Shown: in pieces, positions 25,591 to 35,512 of the stretch
Layout: each line of letters begins with the position of its first letter
Numbering within the stretch: the stretch's first letter is position 1
Assembly: GCF_036365825.1 (NCBI RefSeq)
Contig: NZ_CP142675.1
Location: forward strand, 992,001-1,056,000
Source: Qipengyuania sp. HL-TH1
Lineage (GTDB): Bacteria > Pseudomonadota > Alphaproteobacteria > Sphingomonadales > Sphingomonadaceae
Direction of reading: 5' to 3'
DNA length: 64,000 nucleotides
The notes under the pieces: model-generated
What the model was told of the DNA's origin: nothing
Database searches by the model: none
What the model saw: only the letters and a program-made list of their open reading frames with translations
Position numbers and translations under genes: made by a program

Positions 25591-27426
25591 ATGGGACGGG
25601 CATTACCTCGAACGCACCCGGTGTGGCAGATCGCTCTTTACGGCGCGATTTTCTTTGTCGTGACCTCGTTCACGATCTTTTGGACGCGGTTCGCCGGCGG
25701 GTTGGCGCTGGTCTGGCCCGGAACCGCGATTGCCGCGGCCCTGTTCCTTTCTCTTCCGCGATCACGCCACCTCATGGCAGCCGCGGTGCTGGTCGTGCTG
25801 AGCACGCTGGCGACAAGCCTGTTCGGTTTCGGCCACGAATGGGCCTTCCCGCTGGGGCTGATCAATATTTTCGAGGCCTGGTTCATCGCGCGGCTGCTGC
25901 TGCATTTCCGGCCTCAGCGCGATTATCTCGATCGTGAGAGCGGGATCGTCTGGCTGGGCTTTCTCGCCGGACTGGTTGGCCCGCTGCCATCGTCGGTGGC
26001 GGGGGGAATCGTGGTCACGCAGATCGTCGGCGGCGAATGGCACGACCATGCCTTCTCGTGGGCGGTCGCGCATGGCCTCGGCACCCTGCTGGTCATGCCG
26101 CTGGTCTTGTTGCTGGGTTCCGCGAGACGCTCTGGACCGCAGGCGTTGTTGAAGCGGCGGGAGAGGGTCGCGTCCTTTGCCGGAATGGTGGTGCTGACGA
26201 TCGTCATTTCGCTGGTCGCCTTCCTCCAGTCGACCTTGCCTTTGCTATTCCTGCCGATCGTCCCGCTGGTGCTCGCCAGCTTCCGTTTCGGGCGGTTCGG
26301 TGCCTCCATTGCGGTGCTGACCATCTCGATAGCCGCTGCCGGATCGCTCGGGATGGACGCTGGCATCCTTGCCGAACTGGCCATCCCATTGTGGCAGAAG
26401 GCACTGTTCCTCCAATTCTACCTCGCAGGATTGTTGCTGATCTCCTTCCCGCTTGCTGTCGCACTCAACCAGCGTGAACGGGTCATGCAGGAGCTGGTCG
26501 ATCGCGAAGCCATGCTGCGGCTCATCGCGGACCATTCGGACGATGCGCTGCTGCATCTCGACCGGCACGGGACGATCCGCTTTGCATCGCCTTCATCGCA
26601 GCGCCTGAGCGGTATCGAGGAGGTTATGAATCTACAACTGGCGGTATTTTTCAGCGATACCGATAAAGCGATCGTCTCTACTGCGCTTGCCGCTGCCGTG
26701 CAGCATCCGGGTCGGACGGAGATTTTCGAACGGTCCGTCGTGCGCGGCGGCCAGACCATCTGGCTCGAAGCCAAGCTGCGTGCGGTCGAATCGTCCAAGC
26801 AACACCCCTCGGCCTTCGTCGTCACCATTCGCGACGTGACCGAACGCAAGCTGGAGGAGCTTCAGGCCACGCTGGAAGCGCGGACCGATGCGCTGACCGG
26901 ATTGCCCAATCGCAGGGCCTTCCTCGATGTCCTCGAAGGCCATCTCGCGGGCGCCCACGACCATCCCTTCGCGCTGGCGCTGATCGATCTCGACCACTTC
27001 AAGCGCGTCAATGATACCTATGGCCATACCGTGGGCGATATGGCGCTCAAGCAGGTCGCGGAGATCATGCGCGAGGCCGCCACGGAAGACTGCTTCTTCG
27101 CCCGGGTCGGCGGGGAAGAGTTCGGGATGGTTGCGGTCGGTCCGGCATTGGAGACAGTATCGAAGGTTTGCGAGCGCCTGCGGCTCGCCATCCAGCGCCA
27201 TGTCATGACCGATAGCGATGGCGGCGCCTTCTCGATTACTGCCAGCGTCGGCGTCGCCCGGATTGCGGAGCGGTGCAGTTCGACCATGGCCCTCCAGGCA
27301 GCGGACGGGCCGCTCTATTCGGCCAAGGCCTCGGGACGCAATTGCCTCCGCCACGCACAGGACATCGACCGTTTCGGGCCGCGCGAAGGGCCGGTCAGGA
27401 AACTACCGCTGACCGTGGTCAGCTAG
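25591..27426 (+). CDS. MASE1-PAS-GGDEF diguanylate cyclase
   Basis: 611 residues. The N-terminal MASE1 sensory domain has about eight membrane segments (residues 10-295). A PAS domain follows (about 300-425) and then a GGDEF domain (about 430-590). The active-site motif is GGEEF at residues 507-511, a functional variant. The five-residue-upstream RxxD inhibitory site is not apparent (the stretch before it reads ATEDCFFARV), so product inhibition may be weak. It makes cyclic di-GMP in response to an unknown membrane signal. It converges on leuA with a shared CTAG stop. Confidence 0.9.
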   Translation: MGRALPRTHPVWQIALYGAIFFVVTSFTIFWTRFAGGLALVWPGTAIAAALFLSLPRSRHLMAAAVLVVLSTLATSLFGFGHEWAFPLGLINIFEAWFIARLLLHFRPQRDYLDRESGIVWLGFLAGLVGPLPSSVAGGIVVTQIVGGEWHDHAFSWAVAHGLGTLLVMPLVLLLGSARRSGPQALLKRRERVASFAGMVVLTIVISLVAFLQSTLPLLFLPIVPLVLASFRFGRFGASIAVLTISIAAAGSLGMDAGILAELAIPLWQKALFLQFYLAGLLLISFPLAVALNQRERVMQELVDREAMLRLIADHSDDALLHLDRHGTIRFASPSSQRLSGIEEVMNLQLAVFFSDTDKAIVSTALAAAVQHPGRTEIFERSVVRGGQTIWLEAKLRAVESSKQHPSAFVVTIRDVTERKLEELQATLEARTDALTGLPNRRAFLDVLEGHLAGAHDHPFALALIDLDHFKRVNDTYGHTVGDMALKQVAEIMREAATEDCFFARVGGEEFGMVAVGPALETVSKVCERLRLAIQRHVMTDSDGGAFSITASVGVARIAERCSSTMALQAADGPLYSAKASGRNCLRHAQDIDRFGPREGPVRKLPLTVVS

Positions 27427-29105
27427 GCGTCTTCAACCGCCGAATTCGCGGCACTCAGCACCGCCCTGACGCTGGCGGTCGCCACGTCTTCGTCGATCCC
27501 GCAGCCCCAAATCGTCCGCCCTGCGGCATCGCGGCATTCGAGATAAGCGGCCGCGCGGCTGTCGCGTCCGGCAGTCAGCGCGTGTTCGGTATAGTCGACC
27601 ACTTCCAGATGCAGGCCAAAGGCATCCTCGATCGTCGTCAGCACCGAGGAAATCAGGCCGTTGCCGCGACCGGATACGGTCTGTTCCTGACCCGCGACCG
27701 CGATCGTCCCCGTGAACAGCCGCGTCCCGTCGGTCCCGCGGCGTTCCTCGTAATCGACCAGCTGGAAATGCTTGTCGCTCGTCTGGACGTGATAGGCGGC
27801 CTTGAACGCGTCCCAGATATCGGCAGCGTTGAGTTCGCGGCCCAGCGCATCGGCCATGCGCTGGACGTGGGGGCCGAAATCGGCCTGCATCTTCTTGGGC
27901 AGCTTGAGGCCCTGATCCTGTTCGAGCACCCAGGCGAAGCCGCCCTTGCCGGATTGCGAATTGACCCGGATTACTGCTTCGTAACTGCGTCCGAGGTCGG
28001 CGGGGTCGATCGGCAGATAGGGGACGCGCCAGTGCGGGTCGTTCTGCGTTTCGAGCGCGCCGAAACCCTTCCGGATCGCGTCCTGGTGGCTACCCGAAAA
28101 AGCCGTGTAGACCAGTTCGCCGCCGTATGGATGGCGCTGGTGAACGGGCAGTTCGTTACAATATTCAACTGTCTCGATCACGCGGTCGATATCGGAAAAG
28201 TCGAGCCCCGGGTCGACGCCCTGCGTGTACATGTTGAGCGCCATCGTCACGAGGCAGCAATTGCCAGTACGCTCGCCATTGCCGAACAGGCAGCCTTCGA
28301 CACGGTCGGCCCCGGCCATCAGGGCCAGTTCGGCCGCCGCGACGCCCGTGCCGCGGTCGTTATGCGTGTGCAGGCTGATCACCGCGCTGTCGCGATTGGG
28401 CAAATTGCGGATGAAATATTCGACCTGGTCGGCGTAGATATTGGGCGTCGCCGCCTCGACCGTGGCGGGCAGGTTGAGGATGATCGGGTGGTCGGGTGTC
28501 GGGGCCAGCACCTCCATCACCGCCTCGCAGACCTCGAGGCTGAAATCGAGCTCGGCGGTGGAGAAGGTCTCCGGGCTGTACTGGAAATGCCAGTCGGTAC
28601 CGGGCTGCTTGCCCGCTTCGTCGCGCATGACCTTGGCGCCGTGAACCGCGATGTCGCGGACCTGGTCCTTGGTCATCCCGAAGACCACTTCTCGCCACGC
28701 CGGGCTGACTGCGTTGTAGAGGTGGACGATCGCCTGCTTCGCGCCGGTCAGGCTGGCGAAACTGGTGCGGATCAGATCCTCGCGGCTTTGGGTGAGTACC
28801 TGGACGAATACATCGTCGGGAATGCGGTCCGATTGCACGAGGCCGGAGATGAAATCGAATTCGGTCGCGCCCGCGCTGGGGAAACCGACCTCGATCTCGC
28901 GCACCCCGATTTCGACCAGCAGGTCGAAGAACCGGTTCTTCTTATGCGCGTCCATCGGATCGACGATCGCCTGGTTGCCGTCGCGCAGATCGGTGCTGAG
29001 CCAGCGCGGCGGCGCAGTGACGGTACGCGTCGGCCACTGGCGGTCGGCGAGGGGAACCTGCGGAAAGGGCGAATATTTGCTGCTCGGATCGCGGAGCATG
29101 GGCAT
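27423..29105 (-). CDS. leuA: 2-isopropylmalate synthase LeuA
   Basis: 560 residues, the long LeuA form that starts PRWLSTDLRDGNQAI instead of the shorter E. coli type. The TIM-barrel metal site includes DLRDGNQ and the later SLHTHNDRGTG. The C-terminal regulatory domain (about 430-555) binds leucine. It catalyses the first committed step of leucine synthesis from 2-ketoisovalerate and acetyl-CoA. A highly structured element lies in the leader region upstream (29150-29202). No clear Shine-Dalgarno precedes the ATG at 29105. Confidence 0.95.
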   Translation of the reverse strand: MPMLRDPSSKYSPFPQVPLADRQWPTRTVTAPPRWLSTDLRDGNQAIVDPMDAHKKNRFFDLLVEIGVREIEVGFPSAGATEFDFISGLVQSDRIPDDVFVQVLTQSREDLIRTSFASLTGAKQAIVHLYNAVSPAWREVVFGMTKDQVRDIAVHGAKVMRDEAGKQPGTDWHFQYSPETFSTAELDFSLEVCEAVMEVLAPTPDHPIILNLPATVEAATPNIYADQVEYFIRNLPNRDSAVISLHTHNDRGTGVAAAELALMAGADRVEGCLFGNGERTGNCCLVTMALNMYTQGVDPGLDFSDIDRVIETVEYCNELPVHQRHPYGGELVYTAFSGSHQDAIRKGFGALETQNDPHWRVPYLPIDPADLGRSYEAVIRVNSQSGKGGFAWVLEQDQGLKLPKKMQADFGPHVQRMADALGRELNAADIWDAFKAAYHVQTSDKHFQLVDYEERRGTDGTRLFTGTIAVAGQEQTVSGRGNGLISSVLTTIEDAFGLHLEVVDYTEHALTAGRDSRAAAYLECRDAAGRTIWGCGIDEDVATASVRAVLSAANSAVEDA

Positions 29106-29149
29106 GGGATGTACTCGGCTGTAGCGTAACTGGCTGGGTGAAAGTCGGT

Positions 29150-29202
29150 CCCTTGGGCGCTTAGCGCACCCGGAGAGGTACGCCAGCTATCACGCCCAAG
29201 GG
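29150..29202 (-). promoter_or_regulatory. structured leader element before leuA (long imperfect hairpin)
   Basis: A perfect 10-base inverted repeat (CCCTTGGGCG at 29150-29159, CGCCCAAGGG at 29193-29202) encloses 33 bases. On the minus strand the enclosed part can add inner pairings TAGC/GCTA and GTACC/GGTGC, giving one long hairpin of about 53 bases ending some 45 bases before the leuA start. No long T run follows, so it is not a simple terminator. A regulatory RNA structure is the best guess. It matches no riboswitch that I recognise. Confidence 0.5.
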
Positions 29203-29332
29203 CGGGTAAGTCGCAGGGTCAGGCCGAGTGCAATGTGCATGGCAATTACTATGCGAAAGCCAGGTAGGGTTGTAAAGCAAAACAGTCTTGGGCATCGCGA
29301 GAAATTATATTTCACGCTGCGCAGGAGAGAGC

Positions 29333-29761
29333 ATGGCCGAGGGGCATTCGCTAAACGAGACTTTGGGACTGATACGGGTCGTATCGACCGACGCGAAGGG
29401 CCATGCGAGCCTCGAATACGAGGCCAAGCGCGAGCAATGCCATTCGGGCGGCGTGGTGCAGGGCGGCTTCATCAGCGGATGGATCGATGCGGCGATGGCG
29501 CATGCGGCGATGGCGAAGAACGGGCCGGGCATCGTCCCGATGACGCTGGAACTCAAGGTCAGCTATTTCGCGCCGACCCGGCCCGGGCTGGTCGTGGCCG
29601 AGGCGTGGGTCGAACGGCATGGCAAGCGGACGAGCTTCTACGAAGGCCATCTCAAGGATGCGGAAGGTAACGTGCTCGCCAAAGCGACAAGCACGATCCT
29701 GCTCGCGGATATGAGCCGGGTGGTGGCAGCCTCGAAGAAAGCGACGGGCGAGCCGGCATGA
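29333..29761 (+). CDS. PaaI-type acyl-CoA thioesterase (hotdog fold)
   Basis: 142 residues from ATG 29333, which follows a good Shine-Dalgarno (AGGAGAG). Hotdog-fold pattern: GVVQGGFISGWIDAAMAHAAM (central helix with the HxG-like element replaced by VQGGF) and TLELKVSYFAPTRPG (following strands). Family members hydrolyse aromatic or short-chain acyl-CoA esters. It overlaps the epoxide hydrolase gene in an ATGA, so the two are one operon. Confidence 0.85.
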   Translation: MAEGHSLNETLGLIRVVSTDAKGHASLEYEAKREQCHSGGVVQGGFISGWIDAAMAHAAMAKNGPGIVPMTLELKVSYFAPTRPGLVVAEAWVERHGKRTSFYEGHLKDAEGNVLAKATSTILLADMSRVVAASKKATGEPA

Positions 29762-30885
29762 CCGCGATCCGCCCGTTCGAACTCGCCATTCCCGAAGACC
29801 AGCTGGTGGCGCTGGCCGACCGGCTCGACCAGACCCGCTGGCCCGAGGAAGAACCGGTCGACGACTGGTCGCAGGGCACGCGGCTGGCGGCGCTCAGGGA
29901 ACTGGTCGCCTATTGGCGGATCGAATATGACTGGCGGCGCTGCGAAGCGCGTCTCAATTCCATCGGCCAGTTTACCACCGAGATCGACGGGCTCGATATT
30001 CATTTCCTCCACAAGCGCTCGTCGCGCGAGGATGCGCTGCCGCTGATCATCACGCATGGCTGGCCGGGTTCGGTGGTCGAATTCCTCGGTGTGATCGACG
30101 AATTGGTCGAGCCTTCGGATCCGGCGGCGCCTGCCTTCCATGTCGTCGCGCCGTCGCTGCCCGGTTACGGTTTTTCGGGCAAGCCCGGGCAGACGGGCTG
30201 GGGGGTCGAGCGCATTGCACGCGCCTGGGCCGAACTGATGCAGCGGCTCGGCTACGGCCACTGGGTTGCGCAAGGGGGCGATTGGGGCGCCGCAGTGACC
30301 ACCGCCATCGGCCAGCTTGCGCCCGACGGGTGCCGCGGCATCCATCTCAACATGCCGATCGGCCGTCCCGGACCCGGCGATATGGAAAGCAAGGATCCCA
30401 AAGTGCTCAAGGCGCTGCAGCGGCTGGGGTTCTATCAGCAGTGGGATTCGGGCTATTCGAAGCAGCAGAGCACGCGCCCGCAAACGATCGGCTACGCACT
30501 GGTTGATTCGCCGGTGGGCCTCGCTGCTTGGATGCTCGAGAAGGTCTATTTCTGGACCGATAACGACGGTTCGCCATGGGATGTCCTGTCGATGGACCAG
30601 GTGATCGACGACATCATGCTCTACTGGCTGCCCGCGACCGGAGCGTCGGCGGCGCGGCTGTATTGGGAAAGCTTCGGCAGTTTCGGCGAAGGCATCGTCG
30701 CGATCTCCGCAGGCGCGAGCGCGTTTCCCGGAGAAATCCTCCCCGCACCGCGCGAATGGGCGGAGCGGACGCTGACCAAACTGGTCTATTGGAACGAAGT
30801 CGAGCGCGGCGGGCATTTCGCCGCCTGGGAGCAGCCCGAGCTGTTCGTGCAGGAATTGCGCGCCTGTTTCGCCAAGATGGTTTGA
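29758..30885 (+). CDS. epoxide hydrolase (alpha/beta hydrolase with EHN lid)
   Basis: 375 residues. It has the N-terminal EHN domain (PFELAIPEDQLVALADRL), the oxyanion HGWPGS motif (ITHGWPGSVVEF), the nucleophile Asp175 in GGDWGA and the catalytic His353 in GGHFAAWEQPE. Such enzymes open epoxides to diols, similar to juvenile-hormone-type or microsomal epoxide hydrolases. It is translationally coupled to the thioesterase, which suggests joint handling of a CoA-linked or epoxidised substrate. Confidence 0.9.
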   Translation: MTAIRPFELAIPEDQLVALADRLDQTRWPEEEPVDDWSQGTRLAALRELVAYWRIEYDWRRCEARLNSIGQFTTEIDGLDIHFLHKRSSREDALPLIITHGWPGSVVEFLGVIDELVEPSDPAAPAFHVVAPSLPGYGFSGKPGQTGWGVERIARAWAELMQRLGYGHWVAQGGDWGAAVTTAIGQLAPDGCRGIHLNMPIGRPGPGDMESKDPKVLKALQRLGFYQQWDSGYSKQQSTRPQTIGYALVDSPVGLAAWMLEKVYFWTDNDGSPWDVLSMDQVIDDIMLYWLPATGASAARLYWESFGSFGEGIVAISAGASAFPGEILPAPREWAERTLTKLVYWNEVERGGHFAAWEQPELFVQELRACFAKMV

Positions 30886-30895
30886 ATTCCGAGCC

Positions 30896-31001
30896 CAGTC
30901 ATTGCGAGGCGCCGCAGGCGACGCGGCAATCCGGAAGGTGCGGGACTGGCAGCCAAGCGAAGGACTGGAGTGCTTCGCTGCGCTCGCAGTGACTGGGTGA
31001 G
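30896..31001 (+). repeat. inverted palindromic repeat doublet (family B)
   Basis: Between the epoxide hydrolase and the convergent flavoprotein gene, the left copy starts CAGTCATTGCGAGGCG. The right copy, read on the minus strand, starts CAGTCACTGCGAGCGC. The two face each other with about 30 bases between them. The sequence differs from the family A doublets. It could also act as a two-sided transcription stop for the convergent genes. Confidence 0.6.
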
Positions 31002-31004
31002 CGC

Positions 31005-32153
31005 TTACCGCCAGCGCAGCCGATCGGCGGTGAGCTGGTCGATCGAGGTCACACCCATCAACCGCATGCCGCGCTCGATCTCTTCCTTGAGGATTTCGAT
31101 CGCGCGTTCGACACCTTCCTGACCTGCGGCGGCAAGCGCATAGAGGTAGAGGCGGCCGCCCGAGGCGGCGGTGGCGCCTGCCGCGAGGCCCTTGAGTGCA
31201 TGCGTGCCCCGCCGGACCCCGCCATCGAGGACGATCTCGATCTCGCCACCGACTGCGTCGACGATCTCGCGCAATTGGTCGAAGGGTGCGCGGCTGCCAT
31301 CGAGCTGGCGGCCGCCATGGTTGGAGATCCAGATCGCGTCGGCGCCGATCTCGACCGCGCGGCGCGCGTCGGCGGCGCTCATCACGCCCTTCAGCGCGAA
31401 AGTGCCGCCCCAGTCCTGCCGGATGCGCGCGGCAGTGTCCCAATCCATGTTCGTATCGAGCATGGTGTTGAAATAGTCCTGGATGCTGACCGATTTCCCG
31501 CTGCCTTCCTGCACATGCCCATCGAGATTGGGCAGGCGGAATTTGGGCCCGAACACATAGTCGAGCGTCCAGCGCGGGCGCGTGGCGTAGCTCCACAGCG
31601 AGGAAGCGCTGAAGCGGGGCGGGGTGGTAAAGCCCGATCGCAGGCACCGTTCGCGCTTGCCCGAAACGATCGTGTCGACCGTCAGCGCCAGCGCGTCGAA
31701 TTGCGCGTCGCGGCAGCGTTCGATCATCGAGGCGTTGAGCCCCCTGTCCTTGTGAACGTAGAGCTGGAACAGCTTCGGGCCGCTGGTGAGCGCGGCGATT
31801 TCCTCGATCGAATGGGTGGCGAGGCTGGAGATGCCGAACCAGATGCCGAACTTTGCCGCCGCCCTGGCGACCGCCCGCTCGCCGTCCTTGTGGAAGGCCC
31901 GCTGCAGCGCGGTCGGGCTGAGCATCAGCGGTAGCGCGCTGCGGCGACCCATGATCGTGCAGCCGGCGTCGATCTCGCCGACCCCCGCCAGCACATCGGG
32001 GACGAGGTCGACCTCGTCGAAGGCGCTGGTATTGCGCGTCTTGGTGATCTCGTCATCGGCGGCGCCGTCGATGTAGTCGAACACCGGCCACGGCAGCCGT
32101 CGCCGCGCAAGGCGGCGGAAATCGTCGATATTGTGGCAGTCTGACAAGCGCAT
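31005..32153 (-). CDS. FMN-dependent alpha-hydroxy-acid oxidase/dehydrogenase (LldD-like)
   Basis: 382 residues. The LldD/glycolate oxidase family is recognised by the N-terminal DYIDGAADDE, the SPTALQRAFHKDGERAVARAA segment, and the active-site SNHGGRQLDGSRAP with its catalytic His. The FMN phosphate region reads VLDGGVRRGTHALKGLAAGA. The usual GADAVLIGRPYLY stretch is altered to GATAASGGRLYLY. It oxidises L-lactate or a related 2-hydroxy acid. The exact substrate is uncertain. Confidence 0.88.
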   Translation of the reverse strand: MRLSDCHNIDDFRRLARRRLPWPVFDYIDGAADDEITKTRNTSAFDEVDLVPDVLAGVGEIDAGCTIMGRRSALPLMLSPTALQRAFHKDGERAVARAAAKFGIWFGISSLATHSIEEIAALTSGPKLFQLYVHKDRGLNASMIERCRDAQFDALALTVDTIVSGKRERCLRSGFTTPPRFSASSLWSYATRPRWTLDYVFGPKFRLPNLDGHVQEGSGKSVSIQDYFNTMLDTNMDWDTAARIRQDWGGTFALKGVMSAADARRAVEIGADAIWISNHGGRQLDGSRAPFDQLREIVDAVGGEIEIVLDGGVRRGTHALKGLAAGATAASGGRLYLYALAAAGQEGVERAIEILKEEIERGMRLMGVTSIDQLTADRLRWR

Positions 32154-32196
32154 GCGGCGGACCGTGGCCGCTCGTCATGCGCTTGTCGAGAGGGCT

Positions 32197-32841
32197 TTAG
32201 TCGCGTTCGAAGGCAGCGCTGATTTCAAGGTCGACCATGGGGTCGACCAGCGGTGCGGCATAGCTGATGCCCCACGCCGTACGGTCGATCCGCGCGCGGG
32301 CGTGGAAGCCGACGGTCTGCGCCTTGCTCATAGGATTTTCGCCGGCTCCGGAGAATTCAACCAGCATCGTGACCGGACGGGTCTTGCCATTCATCGTCAG
32401 CTGCCCGGTCGCGACCGCGGTCGTCTCACTCGTGCGCCGGACCGAGGTGGAAACGAAGCGCGCCGCTTCAGGTTCGGGGCCGAAGAAGTCGGGGGCCGCT
32501 CCATCCTTGCCCGGTCGCAGCAGATGGTCTCGCAGCCCTTCGCTGGGCACCGAGACGCTGGTGATCGGCACGGTAATGTCGAACTCGGTTGCCCCGATAT
32601 TGGCTGGGTCGAGCGTCATCGTCCCTTCGATCTGGCCAAACAGACCGAAATAGTCGTTGAAGCCGAAATGACCGACCTGCCAGCTGACCAGCGTATGCGA
32701 AGCATCGAGCGTATAGTCGCCTGCCTGGACCCGGCTGACATCGGGGGCGCCGGGCACCTGCGGCTGTTCCTGCGCAGAGATTGCGGTCACGGCAAGGCTG
32801 CCGCTTGCGGCGAGCGCGAGGGCAAGGATCGATTTCTTCAT
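32197..32841 (-). CDS. YceI family periplasmic lipid-binding protein
   Basis: 214 residues. The signal peptide is MKKSILALALAASGSLAVTAISAQ. The YceI lipocalin-like barrel is recognised by YTLDASHTLVSWQVGHFGFNDYFG and the later LTMNGKTRPVTMLVEF. Family members bind long polyprenyl or isoprenoid chains. It lies alone, 43 bases upstream of the lactate-oxidase-like gene on the same strand. Confidence 0.9.
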   Translation of the reverse strand: MKKSILALALAASGSLAVTAISAQEQPQVPGAPDVSRVQAGDYTLDASHTLVSWQVGHFGFNDYFGLFGQIEGTMTLDPANIGATEFDITVPITSVSVPSEGLRDHLLRPGKDGAAPDFFGPEPEAARFVSTSVRRTSETTAVATGQLTMNGKTRPVTMLVEFSGAGENPMSKAQTVGFHARARIDRTAWGISYAAPLVDPMVDLEISAAFERD

Positions 32842-32919
32842 GGTCGGCCTCCTGTTGATGCTTAGTTCTGAATGATCGTCGGCAAGTACCCGTTCCCGCG
32901 CACGGCACGCGCGCCCACG

Positions 32920-33519
32920 TTACGAGAGTGCGAGGCGCTGTTCGGGTGTGAGCCGCCGCGGCGTGGCGATTGGTTGCAGGGTCTTGGGATCGAACAGCGG
33001 ATTGCGGCGATGATCTCCCGAAACGTAATCCTTCACCATCCGCACCAGAAAACCCCGCATCAGCCGGTTCATCGACAGCGGCTTGAGGCCTGCCGTCGGT
33101 CCCGGGGCATCCTCGAGAAACAGATGGCCGAGCGGCGGGCCGAGGCGGTTGCGCCCCGCCGCTTCGCAATTGGCAAGAATGGTGGTGACGTAGGGGATCC
33201 GGCCGGTGGCATAGGTGTTGAACATCGGCGTGTCGCAACACATCGCATACCAGCGCAGCGTCGGCTTGTCGGTCAGGTGCAGGCAGGCGAGCCGCTCGCT
33301 GCCGCGCGCGAATTCGAGCCGGGCGCAGCGTGATTGGTAGAGCGCCGTGCCTCCCGCATCATCGAGAATACGCTCGGCGGCCCCGAGAAAAGCCGGGAGG
33401 GCCTGGCAATCCGTGCAATGGCAGACGACATGGTCGCCGTGGTCGGGGGTCGCCCGGTGGATCGTCCCCGCGATCGTCCCGCAGGCGCAGGCAAAGTTCA
33501 GTCGGTTGTCGGCATCCAT
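32920..33519 (-). CDS. DUF6151 family protein (GFA-like cysteine pattern)
   Basis: 199 residues. The N-terminus shows a cysteine-rich pattern (FACACGTIAGTIH, VCHCTDCQA) like the zinc-binding core of glutathione-dependent formaldehyde-activating (GFA) proteins, with a further YAMCCDTPMFN. I place it in DUF6151 by overall pattern; function is unknown. It lies 37 bases downstream of ilvC and could be read from the same transcript. Confidence 0.7.
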   Translation of the reverse strand: MDADNRLNFACACGTIAGTIHRATPDHGDHVVCHCTDCQALPAFLGAAERILDDAGGTALYQSRCARLEFARGSERLACLHLTDKPTLRWYAMCCDTPMFNTYATGRIPYVTTILANCEAAGRNRLGPPLGHLFLEDAPGPTAGLKPLSMNRLMRGFLVRMVKDYVSGDHRRNPLFDPKTLQPIATPRRLTPEQRLALS

Positions 33520-33556
33520 CGGCGAGTCCCCTCTCGACGGATGCCGACACTAAGGG

Positions 33557-34690
<1,134 letters not shown>

Positions 34691-34700
34691 ATTGTCTCGC

Positions 34701-35216
34701 TTAGTCGGGCTGGGCCCCGCGCATCATTCCCACGATGCCCGAGCGGCCGACCTCGACCAGGCCGAGCTCGCGCATCAGGACGATGAAACTGTCGATCTTG
34801 TCGGGCGAGCCGGTCAGTTCGAACACGAAACTGCTGGTAGTGGTATCGACCACATTGGCGCGGAACAGTTCGGCAATCCGCAGCGCCTCGACCCGGTCGT
34901 CGCCCTTGCCGGCGACCTTGACCAACGCCAGCTCGCGCTCGACATGCTCGCCGCTTTCGGTGAGATCGATGACCTTGTGGACGGGCACCAGCCGTTCGAG
35001 CTGCGCGCGGATCTGGTCGATCACCGGTTCGGGCCCGCGGGTCACGATGGTGATGCGGCTGATCGCGTGATCTTCGGAAATATCGGCCACGGTCAGGCTG
35101 TCGATATTGTACCCGCGCGCGGTGAACATGCCGGTGATCTTGGCGAGAATACCCGGTTCGTTATCGACGATGACATTGAGGACGTGCCGTTCGTTCGCCT
35201 CCTGGGTGATCTTCAT
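34701..35216 (-). CDS. ilvN: acetolactate synthase small (regulatory) subunit
   Basis: 171 residues from ATG 35216 (MKITQEANERHVLNV). The N-terminal ACT domain is NVIVDNEPGILAKITGMFTARGYNIDSL. A C-terminal ALS_SS-type domain follows. It binds valine and controls the IlvB catalytic subunit. The ATG overlaps the stop of the small unknown gene as ATGA, so its translation is coupled to that gene and, through it, to ilvB. The symbol ilvH is equally used. Confidence 0.94.
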   Translation of the reverse strand: MKITQEANERHVLNVIVDNEPGILAKITGMFTARGYNIDSLTVADISEDHAISRITIVTRGPEPVIDQIRAQLERLVPVHKVIDLTESGEHVERELALVKVAGKGDDRVEALRIAELFRANVVDTTTSSFVFELTGSPDKIDSFIVLMRELGLVEVGRSGIVGMMRGAQPD

Positions 35217-35512
35217 CGCGCGCGATCCTGCCATACGGGTTCGAACATCCGGCCGTCGCCATCATATTCGGTCAGGAAAACGCGGCCCATGCGCACCGCT
35301 TCGAAATTCTCGGTCTGCCGCGTCAGGTCGAGCCGGTCGGCCAACAGCGTCCAGTTCCCGTCGTCCTGTTTCTGCGCCACGTCCATGCCCACGAAGCGGT
35401 GCCCATTGTCTTCGAGCCAGTCGAGCAGGCTTTCCGCATCCGCACGCGAATACCAGCTGCGACGCTCGGCGCGCGCTTCGAAGCCCTGCGGAATTTTCGC
35501 CATCATGCCCAT
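35213..35512 (-). CDS. small conserved hypothetical protein between ilvB and ilvN
   Basis: 99 residues from ATG 35512, which overlaps the ilvB stop as TGATG; a GTG one codon earlier is also possible. The stop overlaps the ilvN start as ATGA. It has no signal peptide or membrane segment. The sequence is charged and aromatic-rich (ERRSWYSRADAESLLDWLE, FLTEYDGDGRMFEPVW), like a small globular protein. I recognise no family. Being coupled at both ends to the two acetolactate synthase subunits, it may act with that enzyme. Confidence 0.75.
   Translation of the reverse strand: MGMMAKIPQGFEARAERRSWYSRADAESLLDWLEDNGHRFVGMDVAQKQDDGNWTLLADRLDLTRQTENFEAVRMGRVFLTEYDGDGRMFEPVWQDRAR

Noticed and set aside
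27273..29129. 618-codon plus-strand frame opposite leuA
   Set aside because: No recognisable domain and fully overlapped by leuA; it is a GC-driven shadow.
29638..31647. 669-codon minus-strand frame spanning thioesterase, epoxide hydrolase and part of the flavoprotein gene
   Set aside because: It crosses three well-supported genes and a palindromic repeat and has no domain.
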